NCBI RefSeq assembly: GCF_001483755.1
Contig: NZ_LQBK01000002.1
Location: forward strand, 133,041 to 197,040
Reading direction: 5' to 3'
Length of the DNA stretch: 64,000 nucleotides
DNA from: Kocuria rosea subsp. polaris
Lineage (GTDB): Bacteria; Actinomycetota; Actinomycetes; Actinomycetales; Micrococcaceae
Below the pieces are notes generated by a model that had not been told where the DNA came from, made no database searches, and saw nothing but the letters and a program-made list of their open reading frames with translations. Position numbers and translations under genes: made by a program. Position 1 is the stretch's first letter, and the number at the start of each line of letters is the position of its first letter. This document shows, one piece after another, positions 18,150 to 25,839 of this stretch.

Positions 18150-19361
18150 ATGAACACCCAGCACATCGAAACGCTCATCATCGGCGCCGGCCAGGCCGGC
18201 CTCGCCACGGGGAGCTCCTTGCAGCGGCTCGGCCGGCCGTTCCTGATCGTGGACGCCGAGGGCCGGGTGGGGGACCACTGGCGGAACCAGTGGGACAGCC
18301 TCCGGCTCTACACCCCGGCCAAGTACGACGGACTGCCCGGCCTGCCCTTCCCGCAGGAGCCCTGGTCCTATCCGGGCAAGGACGATGTCGCCGCCTACCT
18401 CGAGAGCTTCACCCTCCACAAGGACCTGCCCGTGCGCACGAGCACCACCGTCGACGCCGTACGGGCCCGCCCGGGCGGTGGCTACGCGGTGGACCTGGGC
18501 GCGGACACGATCACCTGTGACAACGTGGTCGTGGCGACCGGCACGTTCGGCCGCACTCCGTACGTCCCGTCCTTCGCCGCTGACCTGGACCCCTCGATCA
18601 CCCAGCTGCACTCGAGCGCGTACCGCCGGCCCGATCAGCTGAGGCCCGGGAAGGTGCTCGTGGTCGGCGCCTCCCACTCTGGCACGGACATCGCGTACGA
18701 GCTCGCGCTCACCCACGAGACCGTCCTCTGCGGCCGCGACCCGGGCCAGTTCCCCGTGCGCTTCGACTCCCGCCGGATCCGCACGGTCTTCCCGGTGCTG
18801 ATGTTCGCATGGCGGCACGTGCTCACCCGCCGCACGCCGATCGGGCGCAAGGTGATGGCGCACGCACGGTTCCACGGGGCCCCGATGCTGCGGGTGAAGC
18901 GGGAGGACCTGCGGGAGCGCGGGGTGGAACGGCTCACGGAGCGGGTCACCGGGGTCGCGGACGGCCTGCCCGTGGTGGGGGACCGGCGGGTGGACGTGCA
19001 GAACGTGGTCTGGTGCACCGGCTTCGGGCAGCGGTTCGGCTGGATCCACCTGGACGTGTTCCAGGAGGACGGATGGCCCCGGGAGTTCCGCGGAGTCGTG
19101 GAGGACGCCCCGGGCCTGTACTTCTGCGGGCTGAGCTTCCAGTACTCCTTCAGCTCCATGCTCCTGCCCGGGATCGGCCGGGACGCGGAGCACGTCGCCC
19201 GGCACATCGCGCGGAGGGCGTCCCGCCACCAGGAGCGGCCCTCGTCCGGCCACCCGCGCGCGCTATCCTCGAGGAGCGGGGGAGGTGCACATGGGAGTCC
19301 TCGAGGATCTCGCCAGAGCACGGCAGGCGTTCGAGCGCCGCGAATGGGTGACGGCCTATGA
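18150..19361 (+). CDS. Flavin-containing monooxygenase-like NAD(P)/FAD oxidoreductase
   Basis: A 403-residue two-dinucleotide-binding flavoprotein of the CzcO/FMO type. FAD motif: IIGAGQAGLATG (residues ~10-21). FMO-like segment: DHWRNQWDSLRLYTP. NADPH motif: VVGASHSGTDIAYEL (~170-184). ATG(T)F-like motif: VVVATGTFGRTP. The final region holds WCTGFGQRFGWI and GLYFCGLSFQYSFSS. Such enzymes hydroxylate or oxidise small soft nucleophiles or ketones; the substrate is unknown. GGAGG before the ATG fixes the start. The last ~24 codons overlap the next gene by 71 bp in another frame, so the basic C-terminal tail is probably dispensable. Confidence 0.85.
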   Translation: MNTQHIETLIIGAGQAGLATGSSLQRLGRPFLIVDAEGRVGDHWRNQWDSLRLYTPAKYDGLPGLPFPQEPWSYPGKDDVAAYLESFTLHKDLPVRTSTTVDAVRARPGGGYAVDLGADTITCDNVVVATGTFGRTPYVPSFAADLDPSITQLHSSAYRRPDQLRPGKVLVVGASHSGTDIAYELALTHETVLCGRDPGQFPVRFDSRRIRTVFPVLMFAWRHVLTRRTPIGRKVMAHARFHGAPMLRVKREDLRERGVERLTERVTGVADGLPVVGDRRVDVQNVVWCTGFGQRFGWIHLDVFQEDGWPREFRGVVEDAPGLYFCGLSFQYSFSSMLLPGIGRDAEHVARHIARRASRHQERPSSGHPRALSSRSGGGAHGSPRGSRQSTAGVRAPRMGDGL

Positions 19362-21012
19362 CGCGCTCTCCGGCGCCGAGGACGCGTCCGTGCCCGCCCA
19401 GGACTTCGCCCGGCTCGCCACGACGGCCCACCTCCTCGGCCGGCGGAACGACTGCATCCAGGCCCTGCAGCGGGCCTACACCGCGCACGCGGCCGCCGGC
19501 GAGACGCCGGCGGCCGTCCGGTGCGCCGTCCGGCTGGCGACGGTGCTGCTCACCAGCGGTGAGGGCGCCGTCGCCGGCGGATGGGTGGCGCGGGCCCAGC
19601 GCATGCTCGCGGGCGTGGACGGCGACCTGGTCGAGCGGGGCCACGTCCTCGTCCCCGTGCTGCTCCGGCACATCGTCGCCCGGGAGTACGAACAGGCGCA
19701 CCGGCTGGCGCTGGAGATCACCGACTACGGCCGCCGGTTCGACGACGCGGACCTGCTGGCCACTGGTCTCAACGCCCAGGGGCGGCTGCTGCTGTACTCC
19801 GGGCACGTCCCGGAGGGGCTCGCCCTGCTCGACGAGGCGATGATCGGCATCTCCACCGGGGACGTCTCCCCGGTCGTGGCGGGGGAGACCTACTGCTCGC
19901 TCGTCGAGGCGTGTCAGGAGGTCTCCGACTTCGGCCGGGCCGCCGAGTGGACCGCCGCGCTGACGGCCTGGATCGAGGGCCAGCCCGGTCTCGTGGCGTT
20001 CACCGGTCAGTGCGCGGTCCACCGGGGCCAGATCATGCGTCTGCGGGGCGCCTTCCGCGAGGCCGTCGAGGAGTTCGAGCTGGCCGTGGAGCGCTACGAG
20101 CGGGCCGGGACCCCGGCCCCGGCCGGACTCGCCATGGCCGAGTGCGGCGGCGTGCTGTGCCTGCTCGGCGACCTGACGGGCGCCCACGACGCCTACGAAC
20201 GGGCCATCGGCTTCGGGCACGAGCCGCAGCCTGGGCTGGCCCTGCTGTGGCTGGCCCGGGGCCGCACCGCCGACGCCCTGGCGGCGATCCGGCGGCTGCT
20301 CGCCGAGCCGCGCGATCCCGTGCACCGCTCCCAGCTGCTGCCGGCGGCCGTCGAGATCCTGGTGGGCACCGGGCTCGTCGAGGAGGCGGACGCGGTGAGC
20401 GAGGAGCTGGCGTCCGTCGCGGCGTCCTTCGGCTGTCCCGGCCTCAGCGCGATGGCCCACCACGCCCGGGGCTGCGTGCTGCTGGCCGCAGAGCAGCCGG
20501 GCACCGCGCTGGCCGAGCTGCGCGAGGCGGAGCACGCCTGGCACCGGCTCGAGGCCCCGTACGAGATCGCTCGCTGCCGCCTGCTCATCGGCGGCGCCCT
20601 GCGCGCGCTCGGGGACGAGCCCTCGGCGCACGCCGAGCTGGCCGCGGCGCGGCGTGCGTTCCACGAGCTCGGCACGCCGGCGGGGGAGGCCGAGGCGCGG
20701 CGGCTGCTCGGTCCGGGCGCGCCGCGCGGCCTCACGGACCGGGAGGTCGAGGTCCTGCGGCTGGTGGCGACCGGCCGGACCAATCCGGAGATCGCCGCGG
20801 AGCTGTTCCTGAGCGAGAAGACGGTCTCCCGCCACCTGTCCAACATCTTCACCAAGCTCGACGTGCCCACGCGCACCGCGGCCGCCGCCTTCGCGTACGA
20901 GCACGGGCTCGTCCGAGCCGCGTCGCGGGGACCGGTGCACCGCCGGGGCGTGCCGGCGGAGCGGGCCGAGGAGTCCGGCGGACCCGGGGCGTCCCCGTCC
21001 GTGCCGGGGTGA
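19291..21012 (+). CDS. LuxR-family transcriptional regulator with TPR-like sensor region
   Basis: A 573-residue regulator. The first ~480 residues are an Ala-rich all-helical array that looks like tetratricopeptide repeats (for example ALSGAEDASVPAQDFARLA; GDLTGAHDAYERAIGFG). No P-loop is present, so it is not a typical LAL/MalT ATPase. The C-terminal HTH is a textbook LuxR domain: LTDREVEVLRLVATGRTNPE, IAAELFLSEKTVSRHLSNIF, TKLDV (~485-545). Start: ATG at 19291 with GGAGG 5 nt upstream; a GTG six bases earlier is possible. It overlaps the monooxygenase gene, so the pair is one operon and the regulator may control it. Confidence 0.8.
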   Translation: MGVLEDLARARQAFERREWVTAYDALSGAEDASVPAQDFARLATTAHLLGRRNDCIQALQRAYTAHAAAGETPAAVRCAVRLATVLLTSGEGAVAGGWVARAQRMLAGVDGDLVERGHVLVPVLLRHIVAREYEQAHRLALEITDYGRRFDDADLLATGLNAQGRLLLYSGHVPEGLALLDEAMIGISTGDVSPVVAGETYCSLVEACQEVSDFGRAAEWTAALTAWIEGQPGLVAFTGQCAVHRGQIMRLRGAFREAVEEFELAVERYERAGTPAPAGLAMAECGGVLCLLGDLTGAHDAYERAIGFGHEPQPGLALLWLARGRTADALAAIRRLLAEPRDPVHRSQLLPAAVEILVGTGLVEEADAVSEELASVAASFGCPGLSAMAHHARGCVLLAAEQPGTALAELREAEHAWHRLEAPYEIARCRLLIGGALRALGDEPSAHAELAAARRAFHELGTPAGEAEARRLLGPGAPRGLTDREVEVLRLVATGRTNPEIAAELFLSEKTVSRHLSNIFTKLDVPTRTAAAAFAYEHGLVRAASRGPVHRRGVPAERAEESGGPGASPSVPG

Positions 21013-21056
21013 ACGGACCGGCACCACCGGGTGAACCCCCGGTGAACGGGTAACGT
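21009..21056 (+). promoter_or_regulatory. Candidate phosphate-response operator (11-nt direct repeats) and -10 box
   Basis: GTGAAC occurs at 21009, 21031 and 21042. The starts are 22 and 11 nt apart, that is in strict 11-nt register, with a degenerate unit (GGCACC) at 21020. PhoP boxes of Streptomyces are GTTCACC direct repeats with 11-nt spacing (the complement of this motif). A TAACGT -10-like box at 21051-21056 follows directly, so the repeats replace the -35 region, as in activator-dependent Pho promoters. The downstream gene is a phosphoglycerol transferase. Confidence 0.5.
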
Positions 21057-21146
21057 AACGGTACTAGTCGTCAACGGGCCCGAGAACGGGCGGGATGTCA
21101 AGGGTGTTCGGCGAGCACGCGCGCATCCGGAACGCGAGGTGTTGCC

Positions 21147-22700
21147 ATGTCCGGCCGGACTCTTCAGCTGATCCGACGGGTCGGCGTCGCCGCGGGGCGC
21201 CTCCTGGTCTACGTCCTGATCTGGGCGGGACTCGCGCTGCTGATCGCCGCCGCCGGCATCCGGTTCTTCTGGGGCGAGATCTCCGTGGGCCAGATGCTCC
21301 TGAACCTCGTCTCCGTGGAGATCGACGGCGGGGGCGGACCCATCGTCTGGATCGGCATCCTGGGGGTCGGTGTCCTGCCCCTGCTCATCACCGCCGGGAT
21401 TGCCCTGTGGCAGCACGCCCGGCGCCGGCGACGCCGCGTCGGCGGTGACCGGCGTCCGCGCCGCTCGCGGTGGGCCGTGCGCACCGTCTCCACCGTCCTG
21501 GTCGCCGCGGTGGTCGTCGGCGGCACCACGGCGTTCGCCACCACGGTGGGCGTGGCGGACTACATCAGGGCCGGGAACTCCGAGTACGACCTCGGCGACC
21601 ACTACGTGGAGCCGACCGTCACCGGTGACGAGCAGAAGCGGAACCTGGTGCTGATCTACCTCGAGTCCGGCGAGGCCACTCTCGCGAACGACGAGCTCTT
21701 CGAGAAGGACGCGTTCGCCCCGCTGAAGGCGGTCACCCGGGCCTCGGACGGGTGGCAGAGCGTGGAGGACTTCCAGCAGTACGAGGGCGGAGGCTGGACC
21801 ATGGCCGGTCTCACCTCGACACAGTGCGGCGTCCCGCTGAAGGGCATCGGCTCCGCCGCCGGCAGCGGCGCCCTCAACGATCTCGGCGGCGACGTCGACA
21901 CCTACCTGCGGGGAATTCCCTGCCTGGGCGACGTCCTGGAGGAGCACGGCTACACCAGCGTCTTCCTGGGCGGCGCCAACGCCTCCTTCGCCGCGAAGGA
22001 CGCCTTCCTGCGCACCCACGGCTACTCGGAGATCAAGGACCTCTCCGACTGGCGCGCCGCCGGCGAGCCGGAGCGGAACTTCCGCGGCGACTGGGGCCTG
22101 AGCGACGGACGCCTCATGGCCCACGCCGCGGACGAGATCGACGCGCTGCACGCCGAGGCGGAGCGGACCGGCCGGCCGTTCAACCTCTCCGTGCTGACGC
22201 TGGACACCCACGAGCCGGTGCACGTCTACGACTACTGCGACGTGGACACCCGGGACGAGGTCACCTCCGTGTTCGCCTGCTCCATGGCCCAGGTCGCCGG
22301 TTTCGTGGACCACATGGAGGAGAAGGGCTATCTCGAGGACACCGCCGTGGTGATCATGGGCGACCACCTCAAGCACATGAGCGCCGGGGACGCCTTCCAC
22401 GAGCAGCTGGACCACCACGGCAACCGCACCATCTTCAACCGGATCCGGGTTCCGGGCGCGGACGCGAGCAGCACGCTGCGCCCCCGGGCGGACCAGCTGA
22501 ACATGTACGCCACGATCCTCGAGGCCGCCGGCCTGACCCTGGCGGACCACGAGGCCGGGCTGGGCGTGTCCGCCTTCACGTCGGAGATCCCGGAGGGCTC
22601 GGCGCAGGCGCTGGAGCCGGACGCCTACGCCGAGCTGCTGGACTCGCGGTCCTCCCGGTTCTACGCGGGGGCCTGGGTCGGCGAGGTCGCCGCCCCGTAG
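21147..22700 (+). CDS. MdoB/LtaS-like phosphoglycerol transferase (sulfatase-superfamily membrane enzyme)
   Basis: A 517-residue membrane enzyme of the alkaline phosphatase/sulfatase superfamily that transfers phosphoglycerol-type groups to cell-envelope glycans. Three TM helices occupy residues ~10-145, with a cluster of Arg between helices 2 and 3. The external catalytic domain has NLVLIYLESGEAT (metal ligand Glu), GGGWTMAGLTSTQCGVPL (nucleophile Thr; closely like MdoB), LDTHEPVH and MGDHLKHM (Asp/His ligands). All expected metal ligands appear present. The usual MdoB product in proteobacteria is a periplasmic glucan modification; here a teichoic- or lipoglycan-like acceptor is more likely. 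Preceded by 11-nt repeats suggesting phosphate control. Confidence 0.8.
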   Translation: MSGRTLQLIRRVGVAAGRLLVYVLIWAGLALLIAAAGIRFFWGEISVGQMLLNLVSVEIDGGGGPIVWIGILGVGVLPLLITAGIALWQHARRRRRRVGGDRRPRRSRWAVRTVSTVLVAAVVVGGTTAFATTVGVADYIRAGNSEYDLGDHYVEPTVTGDEQKRNLVLIYLESGEATLANDELFEKDAFAPLKAVTRASDGWQSVEDFQQYEGGGWTMAGLTSTQCGVPLKGIGSAAGSGALNDLGGDVDTYLRGIPCLGDVLEEHGYTSVFLGGANASFAAKDAFLRTHGYSEIKDLSDWRAAGEPERNFRGDWGLSDGRLMAHAADEIDALHAEAERTGRPFNLSVLTLDTHEPVHVYDYCDVDTRDEVTSVFACSMAQVAGFVDHMEEKGYLEDTAVVIMGDHLKHMSAGDAFHEQLDHHGNRTIFNRIRVPGADASSTLRPRADQLNMYATILEAAGLTLADHEAGLGVSAFTSEIPEGSAQALEPDAYAELLDSRSSRFYAGAWVGEVAAP

Positions 22701-22743
22701 CACCGTCCGGTCCGCGCAGCCGTGGACTGTCCGGCGGGGCGGG

Positions 22744-23235
22744 TCAGCGGTAGTTGATGAACTGCAGGTCCACCTCGAGCTCCGAGCCCTTGAGGAGCGT
22801 GATGACGTCCTGCAGGTCGTCGCGGGACTTCGAGGACACCCGGAGCTCGTCGCCCTGGATGGTGGCCTTCACGCCCTTGGGGCCCTCGTCGCGGATGAGC
22901 TTGGTGATCTTCTTCGCCTGGTCCTGGACGATGCCCTCCTTGACGGAGGCCTCGATCCGGTACTCCTTGCCGGAGGCGAAGGGCTCCCCGGCGTCGAGGG
23001 ACTTCAGGGAGATGCCGCGCTTGACCAGCTTCGACTGGAAGACGTCGAGGACCGCGTTGACGCGCTCCTCGGAGTTCGCCTTCATGAGGATCTTCTCGCC
23101 GGAGAAGTCGATCTCGGCGCCCACGCCCTTGAAGTCGTAGCGCTGCGCGATCTCCTTCTGGGCCTGGTTCAGGGCGTTGGACACCTCCTGCTTGTCGACC
23201 TTGCTGACGACGTCGAACGAGGAATCGCTGGCCAT
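22744..23235 (-). CDS. yajQ: YajQ-family nucleotide-binding protein
   Basis: A 163-residue cytosolic protein of the DUF520 family, members of which bind nucleotides (c-di-GMP in some bacteria). The N-terminal signature [17 protein letters not shown] and the internal RYDFKG are present. The C-terminus [12 protein letters not shown] is the invariant family ending. AGGAGG lies 4 nt upstream of the ATG. Function in actinobacteria is not settled. Flanked by convergent and divergent unrelated genes, it is probably monocistronic. Confidence 0.93.
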   Translation of the reverse strand: MASDSSFDVVSKVDKQEVSNALNQAQKEIAQRYDFKGVGAEIDFSGEKILMKANSEERVNAVLDVFQSKLVKRGISLKSLDAGEPFASGKEYRIEASVKEGIVQDQAKKITKLIRDEGPKGVKATIQGDELRVSSKSRDDLQDVITLLKGSELEVDLQFINYR

Positions 23236-23373
23236 GCTGCCTCCTGTGCTGTGGCGGTGGACGGGCGGGGTGCGCGGCCCGTGGGACTGTGCTCCAGCCT
23301 ACCGGGCGGCCCCGTCACCGTTTCGTGACCTGCGCCCAAGGAACTGTTCAGGTCGGTCTCCCAGGATGGCGGC

Positions 23374-23691
23374 ATGAGCACACCTCTGGGCCACGACGAC
23401 GTGGCGCCGGCCCCGGGCCGGTCCCGGCGCGGCGGTGCCGTGGCGGCCACGGCACTGGCGGCGGTCCTGCTGATGGGCATCGGGCTGGGCCCGGCGGCGG
23501 CCGGCGGTGAGGCGGAGCCCCCGCCGCGCCCCGGCTCGGGGGTCGCGGCGCCGGAGCGGATCGACTTCGAGACGGCGCAGCGGCTGCTCGGCGTCGCCCA
23601 GGACCTCGCGGAGGCCGTGACCCACGGAGAGATCACCACCGAGCAGGCCGAGAAGTTCCTCCGGCAGGTCTGCCAGCGGCTCGCGTCCTGA
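23374..23691 (+). CDS. Small secreted or membrane-anchored hypothetical protein
   Basis: 105 residues. A twin-arginine-like but short basic segment (RSRRGG, ~16-21) precedes a hydrophobic stretch (VAATALAAVLLMGIGLGPAAAGG), so it is either an exported protein with cleavage after PAAA or a membrane-anchored one. A Pro/Gly spacer follows. The last ~45 residues form an amphipathic helical pair (FETAQRLLGVAQDLAEAVTHG, TTEQAEKFLRQVCQRL) with a single Cys. No family recognised. It ends ~105 bp upstream of the tRNA-Tyr gene. Confidence 0.6.
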   Translation: MSTPLGHDDVAPAPGRSRRGGAVAATALAAVLLMGIGLGPAAAGGEAEPPPRPGSGVAAPERIDFETAQRLLGVAQDLAEAVTHGEITTEQAEKFLRQVCQRLAS

Positions 23692-23706
23692 CCCGGTCCC
23701 GGCAAT

Positions 23707-23735
23707 TTCGCATCGCGGCGGATGTTCTGTACTGT
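23707..23735 (+). promoter_or_regulatory. tRNA-Tyr promoter
   Basis: TTCGCA (23707-23712), a 17-nt spacer and TACTGT (23730-23735), about 60 nt upstream of the tRNA. Confidence 0.45.
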
Positions 23736-23797
23736 TGAAGTGCTCCCGCACGCGGGGGCAGCCACCACCGGTCCGGACGGGCCGGCGGCAGCACCCC

Positions 23798-23879
23798 GGC
23801 AGATTACCCGAGCGGCCAAAGGGGGCTGACTGTAAATCAGCTGGCAATGCCTACGGGGGTTCGAATCCCTCATCTGCCA
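23798..23879 (+). tRNA. tRNA-Tyr (anticodon GTA)
   Basis: A class II tRNA of 82 nt. The acceptor stem GGCAGAT pairs with ATCTGCC, and the discriminator is A. The anticodon stem-loop GCTGACTGTAAATCAGC has GTA at 23832-23834. An extended variable arm is followed by the T-arm with GGTTCGAAT. No encoded CCA. Confidence 0.97.
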
Positions 23880-23889
23880 CGAGCGTCAC

Positions 23890-23925
23890 GACGAAGGCCC
23901 CGGTCCCCGGACCGGGGCCTTCGTC
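23890..23925 (+). terminator. Intrinsic terminator after tRNA-Tyr
   Basis: A 17-bp perfect stem (GACGAAGGCCCCGGTCC and its complement) beginning 10 bp after the tRNA. Confidence 0.8.
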
Positions 23926-24350
23926 ATGGCCGCCCGCGACCGGCGGAGCGGTCCCTCGCCGCCGGGACGCGGGACGCCGTTGCAGTCGCCGCGGGCACCA
24001 CGGGGCCCGGGTCGCCTTCCCGCCGAGAGAACCGCGTGCCGGCCCGACTTCCCGGCTCCGGTCCCCCGATGCGGGGACACACGGAAGAGGTCGGCGCGCC
24101 GTTCCAACCTTAACAATTGCTAAGAACATGAATATCCTTGTAGCTTGAGGCGACAGCATCATCCGGCCACGTGCCAGCACACCCCGAGCCGGCACGTCGG
24201 GACCCCCTACACCGGATGACGAGCAGCACGACCCACCCCGCAGCGCTCCCCCCGGTGGACGACATCGAGGACGCCGGGACGGACCGTGCCGCCCGCTGGT
24301 ACCCCAGGGGCAGGCCCGGGGTTCTGAATGACTTGAGGAGACAGACCGAA
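23926..24350 (+). other. Long intergenic region with AT-rich island and long mRNA leader
   Basis: Bases 23926-24100 contain nothing I can identify. Bases 24101-24150 are the only distinctly AT-rich patch of the neighbourhood and hold a promoter with an overlapping palindrome (listed separately). From the predicted start near 24145 to the ATG at 24351 is a ~205-nt untranslated leader. An open frame runs through it, but it has no ribosome site and no protein-like composition. Confidence 0.5.
24109..24138 (+). promoter_or_regulatory. Strong promoter with palindromic operator over the -35 box
   Basis: TTAACA (24110-24115), an exact 17-nt spacer and TATCCT (24133-24138) form the best sigma-A promoter in the window. 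The -35 box is embedded in CTTAACAATTGCTAAG (24109-24124), a 16-bp inverted repeat with a single mismatched pair, placed as a repressor site would be. Confidence 0.6.
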
Positions 24351-25049
24351 ATGACTGCTGTGAAGAAGTGGGTGGCCGCGGGTTCGTCGGCTGCCGTCCT
24401 GGCCGGTGGCCTGTTCCTGGGCGCCCCCGCCGCCCACGCCGACACCTGCGTGGCCCCCGCCGCGAGCACCACGGTGAGCAACCTGGTCACCGCGGCCGAC
24501 CACCTCTACGACACGGGCACGCACTTCAACTCGCTCGTCACGGACCCGGCGGTCCTGAGCCAGCTCCAGACCCAACAGGCCGTGCTGGAGGACGCCATCG
24601 TCAACGACGCCACCATGGACCGCGCCCGGGCCGCCTGGACCGAGATCCTGCGCCTGCAGGAGTCCTACGCCGCGTCGACCGACGACCCCGCCGTGGACGA
24701 GGCCTACGCGGCCAGCTCCGCGGCCGCCGCCGGCTTCCAGGCCGCCGCCACGGAGGCCCGCGCGGAGGGCGAGGTCTTCATGGAGGACGGCGCCGACCTC
24801 GTGGCGCTGTTCCAGAACAACTGCGAGGTCCTGGGCACCGGGACCGGCGGGGACGGGACCGGCTCCGGCGACTGGAACGACTCGGAGGACTGGGCCGGCA
24901 CCGGCGCCGACTCCGGCGTGAACCAGGGCATCAACATGCAGACCGCCGAGGAGGGCGGGCTCAGCACGGGTGTGCTGGCCGGCCTGCTGGCCGCCGGTGC
25001 TGCCGTGTCCGGGGCCGTGGCCTTCCGGATGCGCCGCGGGCGCGCCTGA
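24351..25049 (+). CDS. Secreted helical protein with C-terminal membrane anchor (possible sortase substrate)
   Basis: 232 residues of unknown function. The signal peptide has a VKKW basic start, a hydrophobic core AAVLAGGLFLGA and probable cleavage at AHA|D (~residue 31). The mature domain is helical with just two Cys, one near each end (DTC, NNC), suggesting a disulfide that closes the domain. A Gly/Ser/Thr/Asp linker follows. The C-terminus has the layout of a cell-wall sorting signal: GLSTG, then a ~20-residue hydrophobic helix (VLAGLLAAGAAVSGAVAF) and a basic tail MRRGRA. The pentapeptide is not LPxTG. A sortase gene lies 85 bp downstream. GAGGAG 10 nt upstream supports the ATG. Confidence 0.7.
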   Translation: MTAVKKWVAAGSSAAVLAGGLFLGAPAAHADTCVAPAASTTVSNLVTAADHLYDTGTHFNSLVTDPAVLSQLQTQQAVLEDAIVNDATMDRARAAWTEILRLQESYAASTDDPAVDEAYAASSAAAAGFQAAATEARAEGEVFMEDGADLVALFQNNCEVLGTGTGGDGTGSGDWNDSEDWAGTGADSGVNQGINMQTAEEGGLSTGVLAGLLAAGAAVSGAVAFRMRRGRA

Positions 25050-25065
25050 CCGACCACCGCTGACC

Positions 25066-25097
25066 GCCCTGGTGCCGCGCTCGCGCGGCACCAGGGC
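25066..25097 (+). terminator. Hairpin between secreted protein and sortase genes
   Basis: A perfect 14-bp stem (GCCCTGGTGCCGCG and its complement) with a CTCG loop. Placed between two co-oriented genes, it may lower expression of the sortase relative to its presumed substrate. Confidence 0.7.
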
Positions 25098-25134
25098 GCC
25101 GTCACATCCCGCACCGACTCCTCGAGGACCGCAG

Positions 25135-25824
25135 ATGCACGCACCCGGGCCGAAGGCCGCTCCGCGCCGTGGCGCGGGCACGCGCTGGGCCGCCGCCGGC
25201 GGTCTCGGGGCCGTGGTCGCCCTGTCCGCGGTGCTGCTGACGGACCTGTGGGGGGCGGAGGGCCACGAGGCCGGCACGCCGGCCGCGACGGCGACCACCC
25301 CGGCGGCGACCGCTCCGGCGGCGCCCGGCACCGGGACGGCGGCGCCCGCGCCGTCCCCCGCGGCCACCGCCGACCGGCCGGCGGCCGCGGCTCCCGTGCG
25401 GCTGGCGGTCGAGGACGCCCAGTTCGACGTGACCGTCCTGCCGCTGACGCCCAGCGAGCAGGAGCTGGCCTCCGAGCTGCTGGTCCCGCCGGACACCCTG
25501 GACGGCTACTGGCTCACTCCCTACGGCATGCCGGGCGAGGGCTCGGAGAACACCACGTACATCACCGGCCACAGCTGGGAGGACCGGGACGCCCCCTTCA
25601 ACCGGCTGAGCGACCCCGGCCTGGTGGGCAGCGAGATCGTGCTGGAGACCGGGACCGGGACCCTGGAGTACGTGGTGGACTCCGTGGTCACCCACGACAA
25701 GAACACCCTGAAGGACAGCGACATCTGGCGGATCGTGCCGGACCGGCTGGTCATCGTCAGCTGCTACACCGAGGACCTGTGGGGCAAGAACGTCGTGCTC
25801 ACGGCGTCCCCCGCGCAGGGCTGA
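25135..25824 (+). CDS. Sortase (class F-like)
   Basis: 229 residues. An N-terminal TM segment (AAGGLGAVVALSAVLLTDLW, ~20-40) is followed by an Ala/Pro/Thr-rich spacer (~45-85) and a sortase beta-barrel domain. Catalytic His is in YITGHSW and catalytic Cys in VIVSCYTED. The segment DAPFNRLSD and the strand pattern LEYVVDSVVTH are typical. At the position where the catalytic Arg is expected, just before the last strand, the sequence reads GKNVVLTA, so a Lys may replace it; this needs an alignment. The ATG at 25135 has GAGGA upstream. Probable role: processing the anchored protein encoded just upstream. Confidence 0.82.
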   Translation: MHAPGPKAAPRRGAGTRWAAAGGLGAVVALSAVLLTDLWGAEGHEAGTPAATATTPAATAPAAPGTGTAAPAPSPAATADRPAAAAPVRLAVEDAQFDVTVLPLTPSEQELASELLVPPDTLDGYWLTPYGMPGEGSENTTYITGHSWEDRDAPFNRLSDPGLVGSEIVLETGTGTLEYVVDSVVTHDKNTLKDSDIWRIVPDRLVIVSCYTEDLWGKNVVLTASPAQG

Positions 25825-25839
25825 GGCCCGCCGCAGGTC

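Noticed and set aside
24109-24124. DtxR/IdeR iron box over the promoter
   Set aside because: It lacks the TTAGG/CCTAA half-sites; only the general palindrome is supported.
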